From an uncultured Clostridia bacterium (lineage in GTDB: Bacteria; Bacillota; Clostridia; Christensenellales; Borkfalkiaceae), in the NCBI GenBank assembly GCA_947625095.1, contig CANQMX010000004.1, forward strand, positions 1 through 64,000: DNA of 64,000 nt, given 5' to 3'. The position numbers and the translations under genes are program-made. How positions within the stretch are numbered: the first letter of the stretch is position 1; the number at the start of each line of letters is the position of its first letter. Of the stretch, positions 38,084 through 46,446 are shown piece after piece. Under the pieces are notes generated by a model. The model had not been told where the DNA came from. It saw nothing but the letters and a program-made list of their open reading frames with translations, and did no database searches.

Positions 38084-39496
38084 ATGAAAAAGACAAAAAT
38101 CGTATGCACGCTCGGCCCTGCCTCCGAGAGTGAGGAGATCATCTCCGCCATGGCGGACGCGGGCATGAACGTTGCGCGCATCAACTTTTCGCACGGCACG
38201 CACGAGGATCACGCCAAAAAAATTGCGATCATCAAAAAGATCCGCGCGGAAAAGCACATTCCGCTGCCCATTTTGCTGGACACCAAAGGCCCGGAATTCC
38301 GCATCCGCACCTTTCAGAACGGTAAGGTCTTCTTAAAAGAAGGCGACGCCTTCTCCTTTACAACCGAGGAGATCGTGGGCGACGAGCGGCGGGTCGCCGT
38401 CTCCTACAAGAACATCTGCAACGACATGAACCCCGGGGACAAAATTCTCTTGAACAACGGGTTGATGGTGTTTGAAGTCGTGAAAGTGAAAGCGCCCGAG
38501 GTCATCTGCAAGGTCGTCATCGGCGGCGAACTTTCCGACCGCAAGTCCATGTTCTTCCCCGAAAAGCAGCTCGACCTCATTTACCTCTCCGAACAGGACA
38601 AGGCCGACCTCCTCTTCGGCATTCAACAGGGCGTCGACTTTGTGGCGTGCTCCTTCGTCTCCAAGGCGCAGGACATTTTGGACGTGCGGAACTTCCTTCG
38701 CGAGAACGGCTCTACCGACATCGACCTCATCGCGAAGATCGAGAACCGCGCGGGCGTGAACAACCTCGACGAGATTTTGAAGGTCTCCGACGGCATCATG
38801 ATAGGCCGCGGCGACATGGGCGTGGAGATCCCCTACGAGGAGTTGCCCGACATTCAAAAGACCATCATCACGGCGTGCCGCAAGGCGGGCAAGCGGTGCA
38901 TTACGGCGACGGAGATGTTGGAGAGCATGATCCACCAGCCCCGCCCCACCCGTGCCGAGATCTCCGACGTTGCCAACGCCGTGTACGACGGCTCTTCCGC
39001 CATCATGCTCTCGGGCGAGACGGCGGCGGGCGAGTACCCCGTGCAGGCCGTTGCCGCCATGGCGCGCATCGCCGAACAGGCCGAGAACAAGACGGAGTAC
39101 ATTCAATACGTTGAAGATAAAGAGTACCTCATCCGCGGGCTTTCCGATGCCCTCTCGCACTCGGCGTGCCTCCTCGCCCACGATGTGAAGGCGAAGGCCA
39201 TCGTCGTGTGCACGCGCACGGGGGGAACGGCAAAGATGGTCTCCCGCTTCCGCCCCAACATCGACATCATCGGCATGACGACGGACGAGAAGAGTTACAG
39301 AAAACTCGCCCTCTCGTGGGGGGTATTGCCCGTGCTCTCCGAGGAGTACTTCTCGGTGGACGTTCTCTTCCACTTCGCAAAGCGCGCCGCCGTGGAAAGC
39401 GGGCTGGTGGAAAAGGGCGACGTCATCGTCATCACGGGCGGCACGCCCAACGGCAAGAGCGGGAATTCCTCGCTCATCAATCTGGAAACAGTGTAA
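38084..39496 (+). CDS. pyk: Pyruvate kinase
   Basis: Converts phosphoenolpyruvate and ADP to pyruvate and ATP at the end of glycolysis. 470 residues. N-terminal KTKIVCTLGPASESEEIISA and ARINFSHGTHEDH; LLDTKGPEFR; catalytic Lys in LIAKIENRAGVNNLDEIL; metal site in IMIGRGDMGVEIPYEELP; TATEMLESMIHQPRPTRAE. The length is that of the basic enzyme without the C-terminal phosphohistidine domain seen in some Firmicutes. RBS CGAGGGGGATTTTTT fixes the start. Single gene with its own terminator. Confidence 0.95.
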   Translation: MKKTKIVCTLGPASESEEIISAMADAGMNVARINFSHGTHEDHAKKIAIIKKIRAEKHIPLPILLDTKGPEFRIRTFQNGKVFLKEGDAFSFTTEEIVGDERRVAVSYKNICNDMNPGDKILLNNGLMVFEVVKVKAPEVICKVVIGGELSDRKSMFFPEKQLDLIYLSEQDKADLLFGIQQGVDFVACSFVSKAQDILDVRNFLRENGSTDIDLIAKIENRAGVNNLDEILKVSDGIMIGRGDMGVEIPYEELPDIQKTIITACRKAGKRCITATEMLESMIHQPRPTRAEISDVANAVYDGSSAIMLSGETAAGEYPVQAVAAMARIAEQAENKTEYIQYVEDKEYLIRGLSDALSHSACLLAHDVKAKAIVVCTRTGGTAKMVSRFRPNIDIIGMTTDEKSYRKLALSWGVLPVLSEEYFSVDVLFHFAKRAAVESGLVEKGDVIVITGGTPNGKSGNSSLINLETV

Positions 39497-39508
39497 ACGC
39501 TGTGAAAA

Positions 39509-39530
39509 ACGCCCCGCAAGCGCGGGGCGT
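39509..39530 (+). terminator. pyk terminator
   Basis: ACGCCCCGC-AAGC-GCGGGGCGT followed by TTTTT. Confidence 0.9.
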
Positions 39531-39562
39531 TTTTTATCGTTAAACCGCAGTTTTTCTATGCA

Positions 39563-39814
39563 TTATCTTTTCCCTTGTCTAAAACAGTGCCCGCACCGCC
39601 TGAATGTTACATTATGTTCCTTTTCAAATTTCTCCGCATCCGCAAGCGTATCGAACGGAATAAATTCATACATTCCGTTTGAATGCGGACAAGAGCCCTT
39701 TTTATGTAGCGTTCGTTGTTTCTTTGTCATATTGACATTATACTCTTTTGACGCTTCTCGAAATGTTGTTCCGTTTCCGCTTTGAATAATGAAATCTTGC
39801 AAATCAACTAACAT
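39563..39814 (-). CDS. Small Ada-like zinc-finger protein
   Basis: 83 residues with strong RBS (GGAGGTAAATT). Residues about 38-80 read HKKGSCPHSNGMYEFIPFDT ... FRRCGHCFRQGK. The spacing Cys-Pro-His, a phenylalanine-rich middle with DAEKFE, then CGHC resembles the small metal-binding domain at the N-terminus of Ada and its stand-alone relatives. No DNA repair partner lies alongside; it is directly downstream of the LRR protein gene (19 bp gap). Function unknown. Confidence 0.65.
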   Translation of the reverse strand: MLVDLQDFIIQSGNGTTFREASKEYNVNMTKKQRTLHKKGSCPHSNGMYEFIPFDTLADAEKFEKEHNVTFRRCGHCFRQGKR

Positions 39815-39833
39815 AATTTACCTCCATTTCTCG

Positions 39834-41600
39834 TCAGTTTTTTATCCAAGTTTTAGACTTATATGTAACCGTTAAATATTGTGCTGCGGTTTGGGGATCG
39901 CTCAATTTAGAAGAACTATAAGGCCAATCGAACGGATCTGCAAAGTAAACTGTTTCAAGTTTTTTGCATGAATCAAACGCCCATTGTCCTATGGCGCTGA
40001 CATTTTCCCCAATCGTGACACTTGTGAGACTTGAACAGCCAAAAAATGCCTCTTTCCCGATTTCCGTTACACTATCAGGGATTTCGAGTGCCCCTGTTAA
40101 ATTGCTACACATAGCAAAAGCGCGTTCTCCGATTTTTGTCACGCCGTAGGGAATTTCAATCCCCGTTACCATATCACAATGGTAAAAAGCATAGTTGGGA
40201 ATAATTTTTACATTTTCCCCGATCTGAATTGTCTTCACATTCGTGCATCCATCGAAAACGCGTCGGCCATATGAATCCCCGGCCTTGGTGCAATTCTCTG
40301 CATTCCAAATTATTGTAGTTAAATTCCCGCAATTCCTAAAAGCATAACTACCTATTGAGGTTACATTTTCCGAAATCGTTATTTCTGTAATTCCTGTGAG
40401 TTCACAAAAAGTAGCTTCGGCGATGATTTTTACATTTTCCCCAATCTTAACGGATTTTATATTCGTACAGCCTTTGAAAATTGCGCCTATATAATCCCCT
40501 GCTTTTGTACAATTCTCTGCGTTCCAAGTTACACTTCTCAAACCGCTACAATCTTTGAAAGCATACATTTCTATGGAAGTTACCCCTGCGGGAATCGTTA
40601 TTTCCGTGAGTCCGTAGCACTCGGAAAATGCATATTTACCAAGCACTTTTAATTGCTCGGAAAATGAAACCTCAGCCAATTCACCACATTTCCCGAAAGC
40701 ATATTGTTCTATATGGGTCACGCTCTGAGACATTGTAATATCGGTCAGTTTATTGCAATCATAAAATGCTTTCTCTTCAATCGTTGTTACATGGTTGCCG
40801 ATCGTCACTTTTTTAAGAATGTGGTTGGACACAAACGCATTTTTGTCGATCGTCGTTACGGGCAATCCATTATAGGTATCGGGGATCTCTAAATTCGAGC
40901 ATTTACATGAAGAACGAAGCCCCGTAACGATTGCCTCTTCCGTGGTACAAGAATACTCAAAATGCGGTAATTTTTCCAACTCCTGATATGATTTTTGGTC
41001 TCCGCAACGGGAACAGGCGACCTTATTATAGCCCGCTTCGACACAAGTCGCGGGTTTTGTTTCTGTTTTATAATCATGCCCAAGAGCCGCTTTTTCGGTA
41101 TAGTTTTCTTTTTTGAGACAACGAGAACACTGTTGATATGCGTCCCAACCGATTGCGGTACAGGTTGGCTCTTGTGCCGCCACGGGTTGCATGGCATGTC
41201 CGAGCGCAGAATTTTGCTCTTCGCGGGTATCTTCGGCGGTGCAACGGATACATTTTGCCGTTTCGGTGCCGTTTTCCAAACAAGTTGCGTCGCCATTAGA
41301 AACGTAGTCCTTAAATGTATGCCCAAGCGCGGTACCGCTTTTTGTGCGCTTATCCGTTGCTCCGCAAGAGCACTTCCCTGTCTCCGTGCCGTCTTTGGTG
41401 CAAGTCGCGTCATTATTGTAGATGTAGTTGATGAAACTATGTTCGTGTTCGGGCTTAGGCTCGCCACCGGGCTGTTCAACAGTGGGGTCGTCGCCGACGG
41501 TCTCGTTGCCGCCGGACTTTTCGCCACATGCTGCAAGCCCGAAGCACAGGCACATCGAAGCGAAAACGGTCAAAATGATACACGCCAATTTCCTTTTCAT
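39834..41600 (-). CDS. BspA-like leucine-rich repeat lipoprotein, second copy
   Basis: 588 residues. Lipobox in CFGLAACGEK. After a short acidic linker come about four Cys/His modules (HTFKDYVSNGDATCLENGTE ... KCIRC; CTAIGWDAYQQCSRCLKKEN), then about ten LRR_5 repeats (GVTKIGERAFAMCSNLTGAL). Same architecture as the 885-residue protein at 32925 but with a shorter linker and more modules. RBS AAGGAGAAATGCT. It is divergent from a leaderless XRE regulator (41710), which is a natural candidate for its control. Confidence 0.9.
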   Translation of the reverse strand: MKRKLACIILTVFASMCLCFGLAACGEKSGGNETVGDDPTVEQPGGEPKPEHEHSFINYIYNNDATCTKDGTETGKCSCGATDKRTKSGTALGHTFKDYVSNGDATCLENGTETAKCIRCTAEDTREEQNSALGHAMQPVAAQEPTCTAIGWDAYQQCSRCLKKENYTEKAALGHDYKTETKPATCVEAGYNKVACSRCGDQKSYQELEKLPHFEYSCTTEEAIVTGLRSSCKCSNLEIPDTYNGLPVTTIDKNAFVSNHILKKVTIGNHVTTIEEKAFYDCNKLTDITMSQSVTHIEQYAFGKCGELAEVSFSEQLKVLGKYAFSECYGLTEITIPAGVTSIEMYAFKDCSGLRSVTWNAENCTKAGDYIGAIFKGCTNIKSVKIGENVKIIAEATFCELTGITEITISENVTSIGSYAFRNCGNLTTIIWNAENCTKAGDSYGRRVFDGCTNVKTIQIGENVKIIPNYAFYHCDMVTGIEIPYGVTKIGERAFAMCSNLTGALEIPDSVTEIGKEAFFGCSSLTSVTIGENVSAIGQWAFDSCKKLETVYFADPFDWPYSSSKLSDPQTAAQYLTVTYKSKTWIKN

Positions 41601-41697
41601 AGCATTTCTCCTTTTTCAACGAAATTGCGGCTATATTATAACGGTAATTCGATGAAAAGTCAACGAAATAACGCTAATTTATTAACGATGAAATGTT

Positions 41698-41709
41698 TAT
41701 AATGTTGAT
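41698..41709 (+). promoter_or_regulatory. -10 box placed for a leaderless mRNA
   Basis: TATAAT at 41698-41703 puts the start of transcription on or within a base of the ATG at 41710; no ribosome site precedes it. Confidence 0.6.
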
Positions 41710-42012
41710 ATGGATATCATCGAAAGAATTAAGGAACTTCGGGATGAACGGGGTTGGAGCACCAATCAACTTGCGCTTGAAGCGGAGCTTACGCAGTCGA
41801 CGGTTTCGACCCTCCTCACGAAATCCAATTCCCTGCCCAGCCTCGATACGCTCACGCACCTCTGCGACGCGTTCGGCATGACACTCGCTCAATTTTTTAT
41901 GGAAGAGGAGGAGAGCGAACTTGTCAGTCCGCAGGAGAAGGCGCTTCTCGAGCAATACCGAAAACTTTCCGAACAGAAAAGAAAGGCGGTACTTACCCTG
42001 ATCGAAGATTAA
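41710..42012 (+). CDS. XRE-family helix-turn-helix regulator, second copy
   Basis: 100 residues: MDIIERIKELRDERGWSTNQ, recognition region LTQSTVSTLLTK, then SLDTLTHLCDAFGMTLAQFF and a helical tail. It parallels the regulator at 2616-2933 throughout, including the ending (LLEQYRKLSEQKRKAVLTLI versus LLSSYRKLSFGNKKAVKTLL), so the two are clear paralogues. Divergent from the BspA-like gene. Upstream AT-rich DNA has repeated AACGA(A/T)GAAA-like words that could be operators. Probably translated from a leaderless message. Confidence 0.85.
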   Translation: MDIIERIKELRDERGWSTNQLALEAELTQSTVSTLLTKSNSLPSLDTLTHLCDAFGMTLAQFFMEEEESELVSPQEKALLEQYRKLSEQKRKAVLTLIED

Positions 42013-42046
42013 ATCCTTGCACGCGAAGATCTCAATCAAAACAAAA

Positions 42047-42087
42047 AATCCGAACACAATCATGGCAACCCGTGATTGGTTCGGATT
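42047..42087. terminator. Terminator between convergent regulator genes
   Basis: AATCCGAAC ... GTTCGGATT with inner pairing ACAATCA/TGATTGG... and TTTATTTTAT after it. Confidence 0.8.
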
Positions 42088-42143
42088 TATTTTATATTAT
42101 GATTGTAACGGATCAAATCTCCGGCGGCATAGCCGGTGAAGAT

Positions 42144-42791
42144 TTATTCCTCGAGGGCGGATCTCATTTTTTGGACGGCGTCGAGGCGGGAAGTGGCGGA
42201 GAGTTTCTCGTAGATGGTGGAAATGTAGTTGCGCGCCGTGCCGTCGGTGAGCTTCAAAGCCGTTGCGATCTGCTTGTTTGTGAACCCTTCGTAGATCATC
42301 AGCGCGATGCCCACCTCCCGCTCGGACAGCGAGAATTTGCGCTTCAACTTGTATTCCCGATCGCTTGTGACCATGCGCGCCGCATCGGCGATGCGCCGCG
42401 CGATCTTGGCGGGCAAAATTGTATCCCCCGCGTAGGCGTTCTTCACCGCGTCGATGAGCGCCGACGCCGACGTATCTTTGAGAAGATACCCGCTCGCCCC
42501 GTTGTTGATGGCGTTGAGGATATAGTCGCTGTCGTCGAACGTCGTCAAGACCAGCACCTTGGTGTTGGGGTACTTGCGCTTGATCTCCTGCGTGGCGATG
42601 ACCCCGTTCATGTTGGGCATACGGATATCCATGAGCACGACGTCGGGCTTCAACCTGCCCGTGAGCTTGACGGCCTCGAACCCATCCCCCGCGATGCCCA
42701 CGACGCGGATATCGGGACACGACGTAAGCACGCTCCTGATGCCGTCCGCCAAAATCGCCTGATCGTCCGCAAGCAATACTTTTATCTTCAT
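42144..42791 (-). CDS. NarL/LuxR-type response regulator
   Basis: 215 residues. Receiver domain: KVLLADDQAILADGIR (acidic pair), phosphorylated Asp in PDVVLMDIRMPNMNG (near residue 54), KVLVLTTFDD and SGYLLKDTSA. C-terminal LuxR HTH: FSLSEREVGIALMIYEGFTN, then KLTDGTARNYISTIYEKLSA. Translationally coupled (ATGA) to the histidine kinase upstream, so the two form one system. Target genes unknown. Confidence 0.92.
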   Translation of the reverse strand: MKIKVLLADDQAILADGIRSVLTSCPDIRVVGIAGDGFEAVKLTGRLKPDVVLMDIRMPNMNGVIATQEIKRKYPNTKVLVLTTFDDSDYILNAINNGASGYLLKDTSASALIDAVKNAYAGDTILPAKIARRIADAARMVTSDREYKLKRKFSLSEREVGIALMIYEGFTNKQIATALKLTDGTARNYISTIYEKLSATSRLDAVQKMRSALEE

Positions 42792-44044
42792 TTCGCCTCC
42801 TCCTTGCCATCCAACGGCAATGTGATGTGAACTTCGAACCCTTCGCCCGGCTCGGTATCGAACCAGACGTCGCCCCCGAGTGCGCTTGCGCGCTTTTGCA
42901 TCCCCGATAGCCCGAACCCTTCCTTGAACGAGCCGATCTCCGTACCCGTGCCGTTATCCGACAGCAGGAAGTCGGCGCGGCTATCCTCCACTTTGAACGA
43001 GAACCAGAACGCCGTGGCGCTGCCGTGTCTGAGGCCGTTGGAGATGCCCTCCTTCAACGAGTTGCACACAAACCTGCGCTTGGCGTCGCAGAGGGTGACG
43101 TCGTCTATCTCATAGCGCACGGTGATGCCCGTTCCGTCCGTCGATTCGTGCACGATCTCGAGGAGCGCCTCGCGGAGCGTCGGCTGCACCGTAGAACCCG
43201 AGAGAAGGTGCACGCTCTCGCGCAGTTCCTCCAAGGCGTGCTTGGCCTGCAAGTTGGCCGCAGAGATGTTGCGGCGCGCCTCCTCGGGATTTTCATCGAG
43301 AACGAGTTTGGCGGCCTCCGTCTGCATGATGACGGTGGTGATGGAGTGCCCCGCCGTATCGTGGATATCCTTTGCGATGCGCTGGCGCTCTTCGAGCGCG
43401 GTGATCTCGCGCACCTCCGCGTTGAGTTTGACGAGTTTTTCGTTGGTCTCGCCGAGTTCCTTTAATGCCGCCGTGATCTCCTTGTTCTTGCGGTACATTT
43501 GCAGCGTAAAGTTGATGATGAGAAAGTGCAAAATGATGATGATGAGGTCGGAGAACGAGCGGGAGAAGATGGAGGCGATATCCGTTCCGCCGCGCATGAC
43601 GGCGTTGGAGACGGTGAACGTGATGAGAAACAGCCCGATGCTGACGACGCACATGGCGATGTTGCCCATGAGCGATTGCTGTTCGAGATAGAACTGCGTG
43701 AGAATGGCGATATACAGAAGGGAGATGAGTTCGCCGTCCGAAAAGATGGTGAGAACGAGGAGAAGGAAGATATCGACGATGTAGAAGGCTATCTTGCTAC
43801 GGAAGGATTTGAGCGCCCATGTGCGGATGGCGTTTGCGATGAGCAGCACCAACGCCGCGGGCAGGAGGACATACCCCGCCACGGAGACGCCGAGCGGGCG
43901 GGCATTCCAATTGCTCACCAAGATGATGATGCACACCACTGCCGTGAGGAGAAAGGCTACGATCTTGCCCACCCACACGACGTAGAGCACATCCATCTGC
44001 TCCTGCGGCGCGCGCGGCGCGCCCGTTTTCTTCTCTTTCTTCAT
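42788..44044 (-). CDS. Sensor histidine kinase, HisKA_3 type
   Basis: 418 residues. Six or so membrane segments (about 20-195) form the sensor; no large extracellular domain. A coiled linker precedes the phosphoacceptor ERQRIAKDIHDTAGHSITTV (His in DIHD), and the ATPase domain has FVCNSLKEGISNGLRHGSAT, SDNGTG and EGFGLSGMQKRASALGG. This is the LiaS/NarX-like class. Start at MKKEKK overlaps the radC stop in ATGA. The sensor with few loops outside suggests a signal within the membrane, such as envelope stress (inference). Confidence 0.9.
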   Translation of the reverse strand: MKKEKKTGAPRAPQEQMDVLYVVWVGKIVAFLLTAVVCIIILVSNWNARPLGVSVAGYVLLPAALVLLIANAIRTWALKSFRSKIAFYIVDIFLLLVLTIFSDGELISLLYIAILTQFYLEQQSLMGNIAMCVVSIGLFLITFTVSNAVMRGGTDIASIFSRSFSDLIIIILHFLIINFTLQMYRKNKEITAALKELGETNEKLVKLNAEVREITALEERQRIAKDIHDTAGHSITTVIMQTEAAKLVLDENPEEARRNISAANLQAKHALEELRESVHLLSGSTVQPTLREALLEIVHESTDGTGITVRYEIDDVTLCDAKRRFVCNSLKEGISNGLRHGSATAFWFSFKVEDSRADFLLSDNGTGTEIGSFKEGFGLSGMQKRASALGGDVWFDTEPGEGFEVHITLPLDGKEEAK

Positions 44045-44748
44045 GGGATATTCTTTGTGCCGATGATATTTTCCACGCTGTATGCGTGCTCCATCTCTTC
44101 CAGCCTGCCGTGCGCGAAGTAACTGTACATCCCATCCGTGCCCACGATGATGTGGTCGCGCAGTTTGACCTTGTTGAGCGAGCACAGTAGTTGCAGTTGC
44201 GCCGTAAAGCGATCGTCCTGCAACGAGGGGCAGCAGGGCGCGTTGGGGTGATTGTGCGCCACCACGACGGCGTGCGGCGCGTGGTCGAGAAAGACGCGCC
44301 CGATCTCATCCATGGAGACTTCGGCGCGCTCATCCTCTTCCGACGTGAGGCGCGCGGTGTGCTTGATGCGGTCGTTCTTTTCGAGGCAGAAGATATCCAC
44401 GACTTCCACCCTCAGCCCATCGAACCGCTCCCTTACGACGGCGGAAAAGTTGCTGAAATTGAATGCCTCGGGTGCGGGCGTGCGCTCCACCCCCACCCGC
44501 CTTATGAGTTCGCCGACGCACGCGAGGTACTGCGCGGTGTGCGCGCCGACGCCCTCGACGCGCATGAGTTCCGCCCCGTCCGCCGAGAGTACGTTCTGCA
44601 AAGAGCCGAACGTTGCAAGCAGACTGTGCGCGATCTCGTTTGTGTTTTTGCGCGGAATGGGGTTGAAAAGGATGACTTCGAGAAGTTCGTGGTCCTGCAA
44701 TTCCCCCTTCTCCGCCCGCTCCAATATGCGGTTTCTGTGCCCTTCGTG
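44041..44748 (-). CDS. radC: RadC/JAB-domain protein
   Basis: 235 residues. An N-terminal helix-hairpin-helix region (HELLEVILFNPIPRKNTNEI ... GVGAHTAQYL) precedes a JAB/MPN metal domain with AVVVAHNHPNAPCCPSLQDD, where HNHP and the downstream Asp are the family's metal ligands. Role in DNA repair is traditional but unproven. Start chosen at MHEGHRN; an ATG 11 codons earlier overlaps a probable -10 (TACAAT). Unusually it is coupled by ATGA to a histidine kinase gene. Confidence 0.88.
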   Translation of the reverse strand, partial: HEGHRNRILERAEKGELQDHELLEVILFNPIPRKNTNEIAHSLLATFGSLQNVLSADGAELMRVEGVGAHTAQYLACVGELIRRVGVERTPAPEAFNFSNFSAVVRERFDGLRVEVVDIFCLEKNDRIKHTARLTSEEDERAEVSMDEIGRVFLDHAPHAVVVAHNHPNAPCCPSLQDDRFTAQLQLLCSLNKVKLRDHIIVGTDGMYSYFAHGRLEEMEHAYSVENIIGTKNIP

Positions 44749-44913
44749 CATCTTTTGTACCCGTTTTGTACATTGTAACATATTTTCTGCCGATTTGCAC
44801 GGAATTCAATGGAATTTCACCGTTTTTTTTCACGCCTTTTGTGAAAAAACGCGCTTGACATCTTGCACCCGCCGTGATAAAATATCTTTTAGACTTCACG
44901 GGAGAGACGGCTT

Positions 44914-46185
44914 ATGACTTTTTATCTCAATGAAGCGGTGCGCGCGATCGCCGAGAGCATCCGCTTCGATTCTTCTTCTTGTAAGCGTTCGGCGGAAATG
45001 CCCTTCGGAAAGGGCGCGTATGACTGTTTATTGCACTTTTTGTCCCTTGCGGAGGGGATGGGCTTTGAGACGCACAACTACGACGGCTATGCGGGCGACG
45101 TTGTATACGGTGCGGGCGAGGAAGAGTTTGCGATCCTTTGCCACCTTGACGTGGTGCCCGCCGGCGACGGCTGGACAAAGCCACCCTTCGGCGGCATCAT
45201 AGAGGACGGAAAAATATGGGGGCGCGGCGCGGTAGACGACAAAGGCCCCGCCATCTGCGCGCTGTATGCCTTGAAACAACTGAAAGACGAGGGGTTTGTG
45301 CCCTCCAAAAAAATCAAACTCATTGTGGGCTGCAACGAGGAGAGCGGCTGGGCGTGCATCGACCACTATAAACAGGTTGCGACGATGCCCAAGACGGGTT
45401 TTTCGCCCGACGCCGATTTCCCCGTGATCTATGCCGAAAAGGGCATTTTGCACGTGCGGCTGCACTTCCCCGTTGCCCGTGCGCCCTTCCTCTTCCTCGA
45501 AGGCGGCAGCAGCGCCAACATGGTGTGCTCCTACTGCTGCGCGACGGTGCGCTCGGTGGGCGGCGCGCGCGCCAAGGAGTTGGGGCTGGAAGTTGTGGGG
45601 AACAAACTTATCTCCCACGGGAAGAACGCGCACGGTTCTACCCCCGAACAGGGCAAGAACGCCATGCTCCCCCTCCTGGAATACTTTGCGCGCCGCAACG
45701 CGGATATCCGACGCGCCGTGGATTGCCTGTTCGGCGATATCTACGGTTTGACGGCGCTTGCCGACGAGACGGGACATTTGACCCTCTCCCCCGACATTGT
45801 GAAGTACCGCAAGGGCGAACTGCAAATTCTGTGCGATATCCGCTACCCCGCCACCATGTCCGCGGAGGCGGTGCACGAAAAACTTGCGCTCTTCGGCGTG
45901 AAGTACGAGACGGTGCACCACCAGCCGCCCCTCTTCCACGAGAAGGACAGCCCCCTCATCCAGACACTGCTTGCCGTGTACGAAGAGTGCACGGGCGAGA
46001 AGGCAGAGCCGATTGCGATCGGCGGCGGCACGTACGCGCGGGCGCTGGAAAACGGCGTGGGATTCGGCCCGGAGATGGCGGGCGACGCGCCCGTCATTCA
46101 CCAGGCCGACGAGTACATTACGATAGAGCGCGTGGAACTGCTGCTGAATATGTACAAAATGGCGATCGAGAGATCGACGAAATAA
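44914..46185 (+). CDS. M20-family dipeptidase (PepV/Sapep-like)
   Basis: 423 residues. Zinc-dependent aminopeptidase/dipeptidase of the cytoplasm. Metal ligands: ILCHLDVVPAG (first His/Asp), GRGAVDDKGPAICALYAL (bridging Asp) and VGCNEESGWACI (Glu pair); a late His in GDAPVIHQADEYI. A lid domain is inserted around residues 185-315. The order and the YGAGEEEFAILCHLDV stretch match the Sapep/PepV subgroup. Promoter TTGACA-17 bp-TAAAAT upstream. Single gene. Confidence 0.9.
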   Translation: MTFYLNEAVRAIAESIRFDSSSCKRSAEMPFGKGAYDCLLHFLSLAEGMGFETHNYDGYAGDVVYGAGEEEFAILCHLDVVPAGDGWTKPPFGGIIEDGKIWGRGAVDDKGPAICALYALKQLKDEGFVPSKKIKLIVGCNEESGWACIDHYKQVATMPKTGFSPDADFPVIYAEKGILHVRLHFPVARAPFLFLEGGSSANMVCSYCCATVRSVGGARAKELGLEVVGNKLISHGKNAHGSTPEQGKNAMLPLLEYFARRNADIRRAVDCLFGDIYGLTALADETGHLTLSPDIVKYRKGELQILCDIRYPATMSAEAVHEKLALFGVKYETVHHQPPLFHEKDSPLIQTLLAVYEECTGEKAEPIAIGGGTYARALENGVGFGPEMAGDAPVIHQADEYITIERVELLLNMYKMAIERSTK

Positions 46186-46199
46186 GGGGATAGATGGGA

Positions 46200-46234
46200 A
46201 GCCCCGCCGACGATTTGCGTCGGCGGGGCTTTTG
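46200..46234 (+). terminator. Terminator of the dipeptidase gene
   Basis: AGCCCCGCCGA ... TCGGCGGGGCT followed by TTTTGGG. Its right arm is included in the duplicated unit described next. Confidence 0.85.
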
Positions 46235-46424
46235 GGTTTCAGAATGAGGGGCGGACTTCGTTGTTCGGGATTCTTCGGTCGCTACGCTTCCTCAGAATGA
46301 CGCGGAAATGCCGCAGGGGGAGGGCAAGATAGAGCAAGCATCGGCGGGGCTTTTGAGTTTCAGAATGAGAGGCGGACTTCGTTGTTCGGGATTCTTCGGT
46401 CGCTACGCTTCCTCAGAATGACGC
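46221..46424. repeat. 83-bp direct duplication carrying family D repeat
   Basis: 46221-46303 and 46342-46424 differ at only about two positions. Each runs from CGGCGGGGCTTTTG through TTCAGAATGAG to CTTCGTTGTTCGGGATTCTT and CTCAGAATGACGC. Confidence 0.85.
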
Positions 46425-46446
46425 AAAAAAATGGGCGGAGGCGAAA

